A stretch of DNA of 62,340 nt from CAZSVE01 sp964610175 (GCA_964610175.1 CAZSVE010000006.1:1-62340), one strand, 5' to 3'. Shown: positions 25,172 through 34,854, counted from the stretch's first letter. Notes: generated by a model not told the origin, from the sequence alone. Program-made: numbers and translations.

Positions 25172-26977
25172 ATGAGATTCCCCTACGGCATCAGCGACTT
25201 CGATTCGATCATCTTGGAACACTACCATTACGTGGACCGCACGGACCATATCCCGCTGCTGGAAGAAGCCGGTAAACAGCTCCTTTTCCTGCGTCCGCGT
25301 CGCTTCGGCAAGAGCCTCTTGTTATCGATGCTGGAAAACTACTACGACCTCAACAAGGCGGATCGCTTCGAAGCCCTATTCGGAGGGCTCGCCATCGGCA
25401 GGAATCCCACCGCAAGGCATAACCGATATTTCGTGCTCAAGTGGGATTTTTCCGGGGTCAGTCCCCAGGGCGATGGCGAGGAGATCAAGCGCAACCTCTA
25501 TGCCTATTTGAATGATCGCATCAGGGACTTTTCGGCGTATTATCGAGAGAAGCTACCCGAGCCGCCTCGAATCGATCCCCGAGACGCCCTTTCCTCCTTC
25601 CGATCCCTCCTTGCCGCCATTCGAAAAACCGACCACTCCTTATATCTTTTCATCGACGAGTACGACAACTTCGCCAACGAACTCATGATGGGACGTCGAG
25701 ACACCGAGGAAAGCCGTTATCAGGCCATCCTGTCCGGCGAGGGCTGTATGAAGGCCCTGTTCAAGACCATCAAAATGGCCGCGAGTGGGGAGGGTCTTTC
25801 CCGTGTATTCATCACCGGTGTCTCGCCGGTGGCCATGAGCGACCTCACCAGCGCCTACAACGTGGCGGAAAACATCTATTTACTACACCAATTCAACGAA
25901 CTGTGCGGCTTTCGGGAGGCAGAGATCGCCGGAATGGTGGCGGAGATCGCCCGGGAGTGCGGCTTTCCCCAGGCCCGAACCGATGACGCGCTTGCCATGA
26001 TGCGCACCTTTTACAACGGCTATCGCTTCAGCCGCCGCGCCGAGCACCACGTCTACAACCCGACCCTTGCCCTCTATTTTCTAAAGGCCTTCCAGCGCGA
26101 CTGTCGCTATCCGGACGAGATCCTCGATAGCAATCTGGCCATGGACCGGGGCAAGATGCACTACATCTCCCGCCTCCCGGAAGGCAGAAGGCTGATCTTC
26201 GATGCCCTGGCCGAGGAGGAAGCGATACATGTTCGGAGACTATCCGACCGTTTCGGGGTGGAAGACATGCTCTATGCCCCCAAGGACACCGGCTTCGTGG
26301 CATCGCTCCTGTACTACTTCGGCATCCTGACCCTGGATGGCATGACGCCCTTTGGCGAGATCAGTCTGCGCATCCCCAATCTGGTCATCCGCAAGCTCTA
26401 CGCCGAAGCGATCCGGGAGATGCTGCTGCCGGAAGGGAAGGACGCCGACATGGCGCGCCGAGCCGCCGAGACCCTGTACCGGCGTGGCGACATTCAGCCC
26501 TTATGCGACTTCGTGGAGCGGAAGTATTTCAAGGCATTGAGCAACCGTGATTATGCCCATGGCAACGAGCTCACCATCAAGACGGCGTTCCTGACCCTGC
26601 TCTTCAATGATGCCTTGTACATCATGGAATCGGAGACCGAGATGGAACGCGGTCATGCCGATCTCACCCTGATCGTGCGCCCGGACATGCGCCAATACCA
26701 GGTTATGGATATCTTGATCGAGTTCAAGTTCGTGTCCCTGAAGGAGGCCGGTGTCGATGGCAAGACGTTGGAAGGAATGGATAGCGAGGGGCTGCGTGCA
26801 CTGGCCGCGGTGCAAAGAAAACAGCGCGAGGCCGAGAAAGGGCTTGCCCGCTATGAAGCGAAATTGAATGGCAAGTTCGGTGATGTGCTGCGTCTTCGCA
26901 GCTTCGCCGTGGTGGCGGTGGGCTTCGAGCGGGTGGTGTTCTCGAGTTTCCAGCGCGCCCGCGAAGACATTCGGTAG
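25172..26977 (+). CDS. AAA-ATPase-like protein with C-terminal PD-(D/E)XK domain
   Basis: A 601-residue member of the AAA-ATPase_like plus DUF1703/PD-(D/E)XK family. It has the N-terminal signature MRFPYGISDFDSIILEHYHY, Walker A FLRPRRFGKSLLLSML, Walker B LYLFIDEYDNFANELM and sensor-like FITGVSPVAMSDLT. A C-terminal nuclease-like region has HADLTLIV and DILIEFKFVSLKEA. The family is abundant in anaerobes and sulfur bacteria and its function is unknown. The ATG at 25172 has aaagga 7 nt upstream and lies 29 nt after prfA; a longer frame inside prfA is not coding. Confidence 0.85.
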   Translation: MRFPYGISDFDSIILEHYHYVDRTDHIPLLEEAGKQLLFLRPRRFGKSLLLSMLENYYDLNKADRFEALFGGLAIGRNPTARHNRYFVLKWDFSGVSPQGDGEEIKRNLYAYLNDRIRDFSAYYREKLPEPPRIDPRDALSSFRSLLAAIRKTDHSLYLFIDEYDNFANELMMGRRDTEESRYQAILSGEGCMKALFKTIKMAASGEGLSRVFITGVSPVAMSDLTSAYNVAENIYLLHQFNELCGFREAEIAGMVAEIARECGFPQARTDDALAMMRTFYNGYRFSRRAEHHVYNPTLALYFLKAFQRDCRYPDEILDSNLAMDRGKMHYISRLPEGRRLIFDALAEEEAIHVRRLSDRFGVEDMLYAPKDTGFVASLLYYFGILTLDGMTPFGEISLRIPNLVIRKLYAEAIREMLLPEGKDADMARRAAETLYRRGDIQPLCDFVERKYFKALSNRDYAHGNELTIKTAFLTLLFNDALYIMESETEMERGHADLTLIVRPDMRQYQVMDILIEFKFVSLKEAGVDGKTLEGMDSEGLRALAAVQRKQREAEKGLARYEAKLNGKFGDVLRLRSFAVVAVGFERVVFSSFQRAREDIR

Positions 26978-27063
26978 GAAGAACGCCAGGAATTTCAAAT
27001 GTATTTTTGGGCGCCACTTTTGGGCGCCACTATTCTGAAAGACGGCAAGAGGAGACACCCTCG

Positions 27064-27987
27064 ATGTCCACGCCGAATCTTCCCCGAACGGTCCTGCTCG
27101 ACGGTGGCATGGGACGCGAGTTGCGTTTCCGAGGCATCGAGGTCTCCAACACCATCTGGTCGGCCAATGCCCTGCTGGTAGCGCCGGAAGTGGTTCGTCG
27201 CATTCATCTCGACTATATATTCGCCGGAGCGGATATCATCACCACGAACACCTATGGGCTCGTTCGCGCCTGTCTCACTATGGAGGGTATCGAGCATCGA
27301 TTCGCCGAGCTCAACGAACTCGCCTGCGCCCTGGCGCTGGAGGCCCGGGAAATCGCCACTCTACAAGGGGTGAACCGCCCCATTTCCATCGCGGGCTCCT
27401 TGCCGCCGCTGCGCGGCAGTTACCGCCCGGATCTGGTGGGCAGCTTCGAGGAAATCTATCCCTCGTATCGGGAACAGGCCGACCTGCTGGCCCCCCACGT
27501 CGATCTCCTGCTATGCGAGACCATGTCCAGTGCCCAGGAAGCAAGGGCCGCTGCCCGAGCCGCCTGCCGAACCGGTAAACCGGTCTGGGTCTCCTGGACG
27601 CTGCATGAGGATCGATCCGGAAATCTACGCAGTGGGGAATCCGTTATCGATGCCTTCGCGGCAATCGCCGATCTGCCGATCTCGGGGGTACTCGCCAACT
27701 GTTGCGCGCCGGAGAGCATCACGAACGCCATCCCCAGGCTGGTGAAAGCCGGGGTCGAATACATCGGAGGATATGCCAACACGGCCAAACCCATTCCGCA
27801 GTATTGGCAACTCGATGGAAATAAAAAGACCGACGGCGTATTCGAACTCCGTCAGGACCTCGATCCGGAAAGCTATGCAGGACATGCCGCCACGTGGCTC
27901 GAAAAAGGCGCCACGGTGATAGGTGGTTGTTGTGGCACCAGACCCGCCCATATCGCCAGGTTGCGGCAGTTGGTGGACGGGATCTAG
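27064..27987 (+). CDS. Homocysteine S-methyltransferase family protein
   Basis: A 307-residue TIM-barrel enzyme of the homocysteine/betaine methyltransferase family. It has LLDGGMGRELRFRG at the N-terminus, GADIITTNTYG, and the zinc-binding cysteines in LANCCAPESI and VIGGCCGTRPAHIARL. It probably transfers a methyl group to homocysteine or a related thiol; the donor cannot be read from sequence. The ATG at 27064 follows a short duplicated gggcgccac pair at 27008-27030. It is followed 49 nt later by an oxidoreductase gene on the same strand. Confidence 0.85.
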   Translation: MSTPNLPRTVLLDGGMGRELRFRGIEVSNTIWSANALLVAPEVVRRIHLDYIFAGADIITTNTYGLVRACLTMEGIEHRFAELNELACALALEAREIATLQGVNRPISIAGSLPPLRGSYRPDLVGSFEEIYPSYREQADLLAPHVDLLLCETMSSAQEARAAARAACRTGKPVWVSWTLHEDRSGNLRSGESVIDAFAAIADLPISGVLANCCAPESITNAIPRLVKAGVEYIGGYANTAKPIPQYWQLDGNKKTDGVFELRQDLDPESYAGHAATWLEKGATVIGGCCGTRPAHIARLRQLVDGI

Positions 27988-28036
27988 AAATGGCAACCGG
28001 CTCTGTCGCAGTCGGGGGGAAACCTCGGAGAGAGCT

Positions 28037-29080
28037 ATGTCACGAAAATTACGAGTAGGCATCGTGAGTACCGGCCATATCGCCGCTGTCATCGCGGATG
28101 CCATTACCCGAAGCAGGCATGCCCGGGTGTCCGCGGTCTCCAGCCGACGACAATCCGCCGCCGATAGCTTTGCCGAGCCTTTTGGTGCCAAGGCATTTTC
28201 GGACTGGCGATGGCTTGTGGCCTGGGAAGGCATCGATGCCGTTTATGTGGCCACCCCTACCGCGGTACGAGAGCAAATTTGTTTGGCAGCGGCAGGTAAC
28301 AAAAAACACGTATTGGCCGAAAAACCTTTCGCGAGCCTCGATTCGGTTCGTCGGATCGGGAACGAATGTCTGAAAAATCGGGTCGCATTCATGGATGCCA
28401 CGCATTTCGTGCATCATCCGCGCACGCTTATGATCAAGCAGGCGATTGCGGAACGATACGGCCCGCCGCAGTCGCTCCACTCCGCTTTCTTTTACCCCCT
28501 GATGGATACCGAAAATGTACGATACGTTACAGATATGGAACCCATGGGCGCACTCGCCGACATGGGTTGGTATTCGATGCGGGCCATTACCGAGTACCTT
28601 TGCGCCGGGGTGGAAGTAGCCAACGCCAGCGTCTACCTGCAACGCCATGAAAAAACGGGATCGGTGATCCGTGCAGCGGGGTTTTTACAGTTCGTGGACG
28701 GGAAGACTTCCAGTTTCGATGTGGGGTATAACCTCGATGTTCGGCTCATGGACCTCAGTATTATCTGTCTCGGGGGGAATATCTTTTTGGACGACTTCGT
28801 GGTCGATTGGCAGAAAGGTTTTATCTTCGACAATCCAGGCCATGAAGTTGGTTTTACGGCCAAATCCGGGGCAGTAACGCCAACGGATTTCGATTTCATC
28901 AAGACGCCCACCCAGCGTCCGCCACACGTATCGATGATCGATGACTTTGCTGGACTCGCGGCAAATCGAGATGAAAAGGCCATCGCCGCGAGCATCGAAG
29001 TCAGTCGAAATACCCAAAGGTTAGTGGATACCATTTGGCGCCAGGGAATCGACACGGAAAAGCAACAGGACCGTCGGTGA
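28037..29080 (+). CDS. Gfo/Idh/MocA family oxidoreductase
   Basis: A 347-residue NAD(P)-dependent dehydrogenase of the Gfo/Idh/MocA family. The nucleotide-binding N-terminus is LRVGIVSTGHIAAVIADAI. The family motif is HVLAEKPFASLDS, with Lys of EKP as expected, and the C-terminal alpha/beta domain includes DATHFVHHPR and PMGALADMGWYSMRAI. The substrate is not predictable; sugar-like polyols are typical. The start ATG at 28037 has cggagagag directly upstream. A hairpin overlaps its stop. Confidence 0.85.
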   Translation: MSRKLRVGIVSTGHIAAVIADAITRSRHARVSAVSSRRQSAADSFAEPFGAKAFSDWRWLVAWEGIDAVYVATPTAVREQICLAAAGNKKHVLAEKPFASLDSVRRIGNECLKNRVAFMDATHFVHHPRTLMIKQAIAERYGPPQSLHSAFFYPLMDTENVRYVTDMEPMGALADMGWYSMRAITEYLCAGVEVANASVYLQRHEKTGSVIRAAGFLQFVDGKTSSFDVGYNLDVRLMDLSIICLGGNIFLDDFVVDWQKGFIFDNPGHEVGFTAKSGAVTPTDFDFIKTPTQRPPHVSMIDDFAGLAANRDEKAIAASIEVSRNTQRLVDTIWRQGIDTEKQQDRR

Positions 29081-29092
29081 CTCGACGGTCCT
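29067..29092. terminator. Hairpin at the 3' ends of two convergent genes
   Basis: aggaccgtcg (29067-29076) pairs exactly with cgacggtcct (29083-29092) around a 6-nt loop. It overlaps the oxidoreductase stop codon and lies 76 nt from the convergent ilvC stop. It lacks a clear U-tract. Confidence 0.45.
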
Positions 29093-29167
29093 TCGTACTC
29101 CCTGGCGCTTTGCGACCACGCTATCCCTAGCGATAGCTTCGCCAGACAGTACGCAATTGGCCGCGAC

Positions 29168-30268
29168 TCAATTGGTCGCCCTTCCGCCAACGCCCTTGGT
29201 GTCTCCCGTGATCGTCTTGGCGACTTCCTTGGGACGGAGGTTCCGGGTGGCCTTGCCGGTCCGCCACATTTCACTGTTGCCCAGTTCGTTCAATTCCGTC
29301 CCCAGGGTCTGCTGGTAGTCCGCGGCACCGCAGGCATCGATGACGCGCGCCGTTTCCGTGCCGTCCTTGACCCGTCGGTAGAGCTCCTTGAAAACCGGCA
29401 GGGTGGCCGCCTTGAATTTGGGACGCCAGTCCAGGGCCCCGCGCTGCGCGGTAGCCGAGCAGTTGGAATACATCCAATCCATGCCGTTTTCGTCCACGAG
29501 GCGGATGAGGCTCTGGGTGAGTTCCTCGACGGTTTCATTGAATGCCTCGCTGGGGCTGTGCCCGTTCTCCCGCAGGGTCTGGTATTGCGCCTCCATGACC
29601 CCCGCCAAGGCACCCATGAGGATGCCGCGCTCACCGGTAAGATCGCTGTATACCTCGTTCTCGAAGGTGGTGGGAAAGAGGTAACCACTGCCGATGGCGA
29701 TCCCCAGGGCAATGGCCCGCTCCCTGGCCCGCCCGGTGTAATCCTGGAAGACCCCGAAACTCGAGTTGATGCCCGCCCCGGACAGGAAATTGCGCCGAAC
29801 ATTGAGCCCGGATCCCTTGGGCGCCACCAGGAGGACATCGCAATCGGAAGGGGGAATCACTCCGGTTTGATCCTTGTACACGATGGAAAAACCGTGGGAG
29901 AAATAGAGGGCATCGCCAGGGTCGAGACAGGGCTCGATCGTGGGCCAGATGGCCTTTTGCGCGGCATCCGAGACCAGCATCTGGATGACGGTGCCGCGCC
30001 TGGCGGCATCGACCATATCGAACAGGGTCTCGCCGGGAACCCAGCCATCGGCAACGGCCCGATCCCAATCCTTTTGAAATTGCTTTGCCTGGCCGACGAT
30101 GACCCGAAAGCCGTTTTCCTTCATGTTGAGGGCCTGGGCGGGCCCCTGAACGCCGTATCCGATGACGGCAATGGTTTCGTTCTCGAGCACATCCCGCGCC
30201 TTCGTGACCGGGAATTCTTCGCGTGTGACCACCTCTTCCACGACACCACCAAAATCGATTTTCGCCAT
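29168..30268 (-). CDS. ilvC: Ketol-acid reductoisomerase
   Basis: This enzyme acts in isoleucine, leucine and valine synthesis, converting acetolactate or acetohydroxybutyrate with NADPH. Visible: IAVIGYGVQGPAQALNMKEN (Rossmann), MLVSDAAQKAIWP, LYFSHGFSIVY, LLVAPKGSGLNVRR, SDLTGERGILMGALAGVMEA and EELTQSLIRLVDENGMDW. At 366 residues it is longer than the common 330-residue class I form and shorter than E. coli IlvC. The C-terminus is a basic, glycine-rich tail. ilvE lies 3.4 kb away on the same strand. Confidence 0.95.
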   Translation of the reverse strand: MAKIDFGGVVEEVVTREEFPVTKARDVLENETIAVIGYGVQGPAQALNMKENGFRVIVGQAKQFQKDWDRAVADGWVPGETLFDMVDAARRGTVIQMLVSDAAQKAIWPTIEPCLDPGDALYFSHGFSIVYKDQTGVIPPSDCDVLLVAPKGSGLNVRRNFLSGAGINSSFGVFQDYTGRARERAIALGIAIGSGYLFPTTFENEVYSDLTGERGILMGALAGVMEAQYQTLRENGHSPSEAFNETVEELTQSLIRLVDENGMDWMYSNCSATAQRGALDWRPKFKAATLPVFKELYRRVKDGTETARVIDACGAADYQQTLGTELNELGNSEMWRTGKATRNLRPKEVAKTITGDTKGVGGRATN

Positions 30269-30285
30269 ATCTTTGCTCCTGATGT

Positions 30286-30382
30286 AATTTGTTCATTTCC
30301 CGCGCGGCTTCACGATTGGATCGAGTTTTACAAGGCACAACTCCGGCTTGCCAAACCTCGATCATGCTTCATCGGTTCGAGC
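30286..30382. repeat. Family A repeat, reverse
   Basis: It begins atttgttcatttcccgcgcg just upstream of the ilvC start and ends in atcatgcttcatcggttcga. It would be part of the ilvC 5' region. Confidence 0.8.
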
Positions 30383-30459
30383 AGGAAACAAACACGAAAT
30401 ATCGGCAATATCCTGTCGTTATCGACAGATTCATTTGTTGCGATCCTCCAGGGGCCGAA

Positions 30460-30548
30460 TATGTCAGCGCTTCGCGCCAGGACCGAAGCGGGATGGGCCC
30501 GGGCACGCGCACCGGTTCTCTCGAGGCCTTTGTTTTTCCGATACCTTG
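30460..30548. repeat. Family B repeat, reverse
   Basis: It reads atatgtcagcgcttcgcgcc to ctttgtttttccgatacc. It lies between the family A copy and family C units. Confidence 0.8.
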
Positions 30549-30783
30549 AGATATCGACCCGCAAATGCACCGGGCCACTATGGTAGCGTATTTCCGATGC
30601 GTGCCGACAGCCATCGCCATAAAACACGACTTATCGGCTCGTTTATTTCACCTCGAAAGGGCCGTTATTTCTCGCCGCGCTCGAAATGACAAAGGGCAGG
30701 TCGAGGCTCTTTGGTTCCGGCTGGACTGGGTTGGGTTTTCGCTCGCTCCCAAGAACCCGCGTGGAATTTCGGCTTTTGGCCTC

Positions 30784-31063
30784 ATTCCACCCTACGAAAC
30801 CCGCGAAAAACGTAGGGTGGAATAGCGCCATAGGCGCGTATTCCACGCGCGAGCTGCCATCCCTGGCATCCGGGTCCCGCCAATCCATGGCGGGATGACG
30901 GGGGTGCTGAATATCTACACAATCGCCCGAAGCAACCTCTCTCGTCATCCCGGCAGGGACTAGGGACTGCCGGAAGTGATAAATTCCTACACAATCGCTT
31001 GAAACAACCCATCCCGTCATCCCGGCGGGGAATGCCGGGACCCAGTTGCCCAGGGACGGCAGC
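30784..31063. repeat. Repeat cluster: 13-bp inverted repeat plus family C units
   Basis: attccaccctacg (30784-30796) pairs exactly with cgtagggtggaat (30811-30823). From 30848 to 31063 family C units follow in alternating orientation with cccggcagg/cctgccggg and ctacacaatcgc spacers. The 880-nt gap between ilvC and glcE (30269-31149) consists almost entirely of family A, B and C repeats; I see no gene in it. Confidence 0.75.
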
Positions 31064-31149
31064 TCTAAATCGGTTGCGGCCTTGGTCGCGCTATGTTCAT
31101 ATGGTTTCGAAATGATCTCCAAAACACGCTTGACCGAAGGGGATTCGCC

Positions 31150-32313
31150 ATGACCGGCAGCAATGACATGAGCGTACGCCTCGAAGATATCATCGCCGGC
31201 GCGTCCGGCGGCGCCGAACAGGGCCCCTTCCAGATCATCGGCGGGGGAACCAAGCATTTCCTTGGCCGGGAGGCCAGCGGCGCGCCGCTTTCCGTGGCCG
31301 AGCATCGGGGAATCGTGAGTTTCGAGCCCAAGGAGTTGGTCATCACCGCTCGCTGCGGCACGAGGCTCGCGGAAATCGAATCCATCCTCGCCGAACGCCA
31401 CCAGATGTTGCCCTTCGAACCGCCCCATTTCGGGGCCGAGGCGACCCTGGGCGGGACCATTTGCGCGGGCCTGTCCGGTCCACGTCGTCCCTATACCGGG
31501 TCGGCGCGCGATTTCGTGTTGGGGGTGCGTCTGCTCAACGAACGGGGAGAACAGCGCTTCGGCGGCCAGGTCATGAAGAACGTCGCGGGGTACGATGTCG
31601 GGAGGCTCATGGTCGGTGCCATGGGGACGCTGGGCATCCTCCTGGAGGTCAGTTTGAGGGTGCTTCCGATACCCGCCGAGGAGATCACCCTGGTTCGGGA
31701 ACACACACCCGCCGAGGTCATCGATGTCATGAATACCTGGGCCGGGCGCCCCCTGCCGCTTTCGGGTGCGTGCTTCGACAGTGAAAGGCTATACGTGCGG
31801 CTCTCGGGGGCCGCGAGTGCAACGCGCTCGGCAAGGGGGCAACTGGGCGGCGAATTGCTCGAACCCACGGATGGCCCGGGACTCGATGGTCCCGATGGCC
31901 TCGACAACAGGGACAACAATGGAAACGATCATGACCGCGACCGGAATCACCACCATCGATTCTGGTACGATGTCCGCGAACAGCGGCATGCCTTTTTCCC
32001 CGAGATGACCGCCTCCGAGCCCCTGTGGCGCCTTTCGGTGCCCCCCGCTTCCCCGCCCCTGCCACTCTCGGGGAGATGGTTCATCGAATGGGGGGGGGGA
32101 CAACGCTGGCTACGGAGCGACTTGCCCGGTACCGAGATCCGTAAAGCAGTCAGCGCGGTCCGCGGGCACGCTACCTTGTTCCGTGGTGGGGACCGCAAGG
32201 GCGAGGTCTTTCACCCCCTGGCCCCGGGGCTTGCCCGGCTCCATCAGCGGGTAAAACAGGCCTTCGATCCCCATGGTCTCTTCAATCCCGGACGCCTGTA
32301 CTCCACGCTATGA
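31150..32313 (+). CDS. glcE: Glycolate oxidase FAD-binding subunit GlcE
   Basis: The second flavin subunit of glycolate oxidase, which oxidises glycolate to glyoxylate. Family marks: FQIIGGGTKHFLGR, LVITARCGTRLAEIE, MLPFEPPHFGAEATLGGTIC, LSGPRRPYTGSARDFVLGVR, GGQVMKNVAGYDVGRLMVGA and a C-terminal FDPHGLFNPGRL. A low-complexity Gly/Asp/Asn/His insert (DGPDGLDNRDNNGNDHDRDR and following, nt about 31860-31970) interrupts the region before WYDVREQRHAFF. I chose the ATG at 31150; a second at 31168 is possible. It overlaps glcF by 4 nt. glcD is not upstream; repeats occupy that place. Confidence 0.92.
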   Translation: MTGSNDMSVRLEDIIAGASGGAEQGPFQIIGGGTKHFLGREASGAPLSVAEHRGIVSFEPKELVITARCGTRLAEIESILAERHQMLPFEPPHFGAEATLGGTICAGLSGPRRPYTGSARDFVLGVRLLNERGEQRFGGQVMKNVAGYDVGRLMVGAMGTLGILLEVSLRVLPIPAEEITLVREHTPAEVIDVMNTWAGRPLPLSGACFDSERLYVRLSGAASATRSARGQLGGELLEPTDGPGLDGPDGLDNRDNNGNDHDRDRNHHHRFWYDVREQRHAFFPEMTASEPLWRLSVPPASPPLPLSGRWFIEWGGGQRWLRSDLPGTEIRKAVSAVRGHATLFRGGDRKGEVFHPLAPGLARLHQRVKQAFDPHGLFNPGRLYSTL

Positions 32314-33515
32314 AAACCGCCATCGTCGCACCCTACAAGGATACCCCCGAGGGCCGCGAGGCCAACGCGATCCTGCGCGCCTGCGTACATTGTGGTCTTT
32401 GCAACGCCACCTGCCCCACGTATCGACTGCTCGGAGACGAGCGGGATAGCCCGCGGGGACGCATCTACCTGATCAAACAGATCCTGGAAGGCAGGCCGGT
32501 CGGATCGGTAACCCGGTTTCACCTCGATCGCTGTCTTGGTTGCGGCGCCTGCGAGACCACCTGTCCCTCCGGGGTCCCGTATCGCCGCCTGCTGCACATG
32601 GGTCGGGAACTCATGGAGGAAAAGGCCCCGCGTCCGCTCCATCGACGTGTCCCGCGCTTCGTGCTGCGCCGGGTGCTGACGCACCCGAAACGCCTTTCAT
32701 CGGTGACGCGACTCGGCCAATTCATGGCACCGGTGCTACCGAGGGCCATCGAGCGACGCATCCCCCACCGCCAGGGGATACCGGCACTGCCCCATGGGTC
32801 CCACCAGCGCAGGGTGTTGATATTAGACGGCTGTGCGCAATCCGTCATGACACCGGCAACGAATGCGGTACTGGCCCGGGTGCTGGACCGCATGGATATC
32901 GGCGTCGTGCCTGAACCGGCCGCCGGATGCTGCGGCGCGCTCAGTTACCATTTATCCGCCAGCGCGGAGGGTATGGCGTTCATGCGTCGCAATATCGATG
33001 CCTGGTGGCCCCATATACAGGCGGGTGTCCGGGGGATCGTGATAAGTGCCAGCGGTTGCGGCGTCATGGTCAAGGAATATGGGAGCGTGTTGCGTCACGA
33101 CCCGGAATACGCCGAAAAGGCGGCCCGTGTCTCGTCCCTGGTTCGGGACCCGGTGGAATTGCTCGCCGATATGGCGCAAGGCCCGGGAAGGATCGGGGAA
33201 GGACGCCGCATCGCCTTCCATGCCCCTTGTACGTTGCAGCATGGCCTGCGGCTGTCGGGCCGTGTCGAGGCCGTCTTGACGACGCTCGGCTTCACGTTGA
33301 CGCCGGTTGCCGATGCGCACCTCTGTTGCGGCTTTGCGGGAAGCTATTCTCTTTTGCAGCCGAAGCTTTCCTGGCGGTTGCTGGCCAATAAGATCTCCCA
33401 CCTGGAAGCGGGGAAGCCCGAACTGATTGCCACCGCCAACGTCGGTTGTCAATTACACCTGCGGGCAGGGACCGATATTCCCGTTCGGCACTGGATCGAG
33501 CTGTTGGATGGATAG
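32310..33515 (+). CDS. glcF: Glycolate oxidase iron-sulfur subunit GlcF
   Basis: A 401-residue electron-transfer subunit of glycolate oxidase. Two 4Fe-4S clusters are visible as CVHCGLCNATCPTYRLLGDE and CLGCGACETTCPSGVPYRRL. Two CCG (DUF224) domains follow, with PEPAAGCCGALSYH and ADAHLCCGFAGSYSLLQP. It ends in HWIELLDG, typical of GlcF. Its ATGA overlaps the glcE stop, so the two are translationally coupled. A family B repeat follows. Confidence 0.94.
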   Translation: MKTAIVAPYKDTPEGREANAILRACVHCGLCNATCPTYRLLGDERDSPRGRIYLIKQILEGRPVGSVTRFHLDRCLGCGACETTCPSGVPYRRLLHMGRELMEEKAPRPLHRRVPRFVLRRVLTHPKRLSSVTRLGQFMAPVLPRAIERRIPHRQGIPALPHGSHQRRVLILDGCAQSVMTPATNAVLARVLDRMDIGVVPEPAAGCCGALSYHLSASAEGMAFMRRNIDAWWPHIQAGVRGIVISASGCGVMVKEYGSVLRHDPEYAEKAARVSSLVRDPVELLADMAQGPGRIGEGRRIAFHAPCTLQHGLRLSGRVEAVLTTLGFTLTPVADAHLCCGFAGSYSLLQPKLSWRLLANKISHLEAGKPELIATANVGCQLHLRAGTDIPVRHWIELLDG

Positions 33516-33554
33516 CCGTGGATCGCCGATGCCGAAGGTCATGGCTTTTGTTCA

Positions 33555-33640
33555 GGTACCGGAAAAACAAAAAAATCCTCAGAGAACCGCGTGCGCCGAA
33601 CCCATCCCGCTTCGGCCTTGGCGTAAAACGCCGGCATGTT
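33555..33640. repeat. Family B repeat, forward
   Basis: It reads ggtaccggaaaaacaaaaaa to gcgtaaaacgccggcatgtt. It separates the convergent glcF and ilvE genes. Confidence 0.8.
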
Positions 33641-33671
33641 CCATGCAAGCGCTGGCCAGTCCGCCCGCTGG

Positions 33672-34595
33672 CTAGTCCACCTGCGTCAACCATTCCGGGT
33701 AATGGCTCCGACGCCCATGCACCTGATCGAAGAATATCTTTTGCAGCGATCGGGTAATGGGCCCGGGTGGGTCGTCGCCAATCAGTCTGTCGTCGAGCTC
33801 CCGGATCGGGGTTACCTCGGCTGCGGTGCCGGTAAAGAATGCCTCGTCGGCAATATAGACCTCATCGCGGGTGATGCGTTTTTCCCGCACCTCGATGTTC
33901 GCGGCCTCGGCCAGGGTAATAATCGTTTTTCGGGTAATCCCTTCCAGCGCGGAACTCAGATCCGGGGTGTACATCTTGCCGTCGCGGACGATGAAGATGT
34001 TTTCACCACTGCCTTCGGCGACGAATCCCGCCGTGTCCAGCATCAGGGCCTCGTCGTATCCGCAGGCAAGGGCCTCTTGCAAGGCCAGCATGGAATTCAG
34101 GTAATTCCCGTTGGCCTTGGCCTTGCACATGGCGGCATTGACGTGGTGGCGGCTGAATGACGAGGTCCGCACCCGGATCCCCCGCTCCAGGTTCTCGGCA
34201 CCCAGATAGGCGCCCCACTCCCAGGCCGCTATGATGACGTGCACGGACAAATTATCGGCGCGCAGTCCCATGCCCTCGGAACCATAAAAACACATGGGTC
34301 GCAGATACGCCGATGCCAGGCCATTTTCGCGCACCACCCGGCGCTGCGCGTCCATGAGGGTTTCCTTGTCGTAAGGCATCGGCATATGGAGGATTCGGGC
34401 CGAATCGAACAGCCGATCCGTATGGTCGCGCAGGCGAAAAATCGCGGCCCCTTTGTCGGTTTCGTAGGCCCGAACGCCCTCGAAGACCCCCATGCCGTAA
34501 TGCAGCGTGTGGGTCAACACATGGACCGTTGCCTCTCGCCATGGAACCAGTTTACCGTCGAACCAGATGACACCGTCCCGATCGTCCATCGTCAT
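33672..34595 (-). CDS. ilvE: Branched-chain amino acid aminotransferase
   Basis: A PLP-dependent class IV aminotransferase for Ile, Leu and Val. Seen: WFDGKLVPWREATVHVLTHT, LHYGMGVFEGVRAYET, the PLP lysine region MCKAKANGNYLNSMLALQEA, EGSGENIFIV and FFTGTAAEVTPIRELDDR. Length is 307 residues, the usual size. Together with ilvC on the same strand it completes two branched-chain steps, though they are separated by glcEF on the other strand. A family A repeat lies immediately upstream of its start. Confidence 0.95.
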   Translation of the reverse strand: MTMDDRDGVIWFDGKLVPWREATVHVLTHTLHYGMGVFEGVRAYETDKGAAIFRLRDHTDRLFDSARILHMPMPYDKETLMDAQRRVVRENGLASAYLRPMCFYGSEGMGLRADNLSVHVIIAAWEWGAYLGAENLERGIRVRTSSFSRHHVNAAMCKAKANGNYLNSMLALQEALACGYDEALMLDTAGFVAEGSGENIFIVRDGKMYTPDLSSALEGITRKTIITLAEAANIEVREKRITRDEVYIADEAFFTGTAAEVTPIRELDDRLIGDDPPGPITRSLQKIFFDQVHGRRSHYPEWLTQVD

Positions 34596-34612
34596 TTTTC
34601 TATCCCCTATTG

Positions 34613-34760
34613 GTTTGTTTATTTCCCGCTCGGCTTCACAATTGGATCAAGTTTTACAGGACGCCAATTCCGCCTTGCCGATCACTCGATCATGCCTTGT
34701 CGGCTCGAGGTAAAGCTTCGCTGGTAGGTTGGGTTAGGCGCGTTCTCGCCGTAACCCAAC
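34613..34760. repeat. Family A repeat (reverse) followed by a GGGTTAGGCGC element
   Basis: 34613-34721 is a family A copy in reverse (tttgtttatttcccgctcgg and onward). 34724-34760 is a palindromic gtaggttgggttaggcgc...gtaacccaac element, also present at 38408-38450 and 48384-48445. The 34596-34854 gap shows no gene. Confidence 0.75.
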
Positions 34761-34854
34761 ACTCCCCATTCATGTTTCGCCAGGCACCTGTTCCTCATTC
34801 TCCTGGTTCTTCGACATTCGGTGAACCCAGGCCCGTCCAACGGGTCATGGGACT

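Noticed and set aside
30643..31704. Long minus-strand open frame of 353 codons opposite the ilvC-glcE gap and the 5' part of glcE
   Set aside because: It reads through family C repeats and then antisense to glcE, whose own frame has clear family motifs; the translation resembles no protein.
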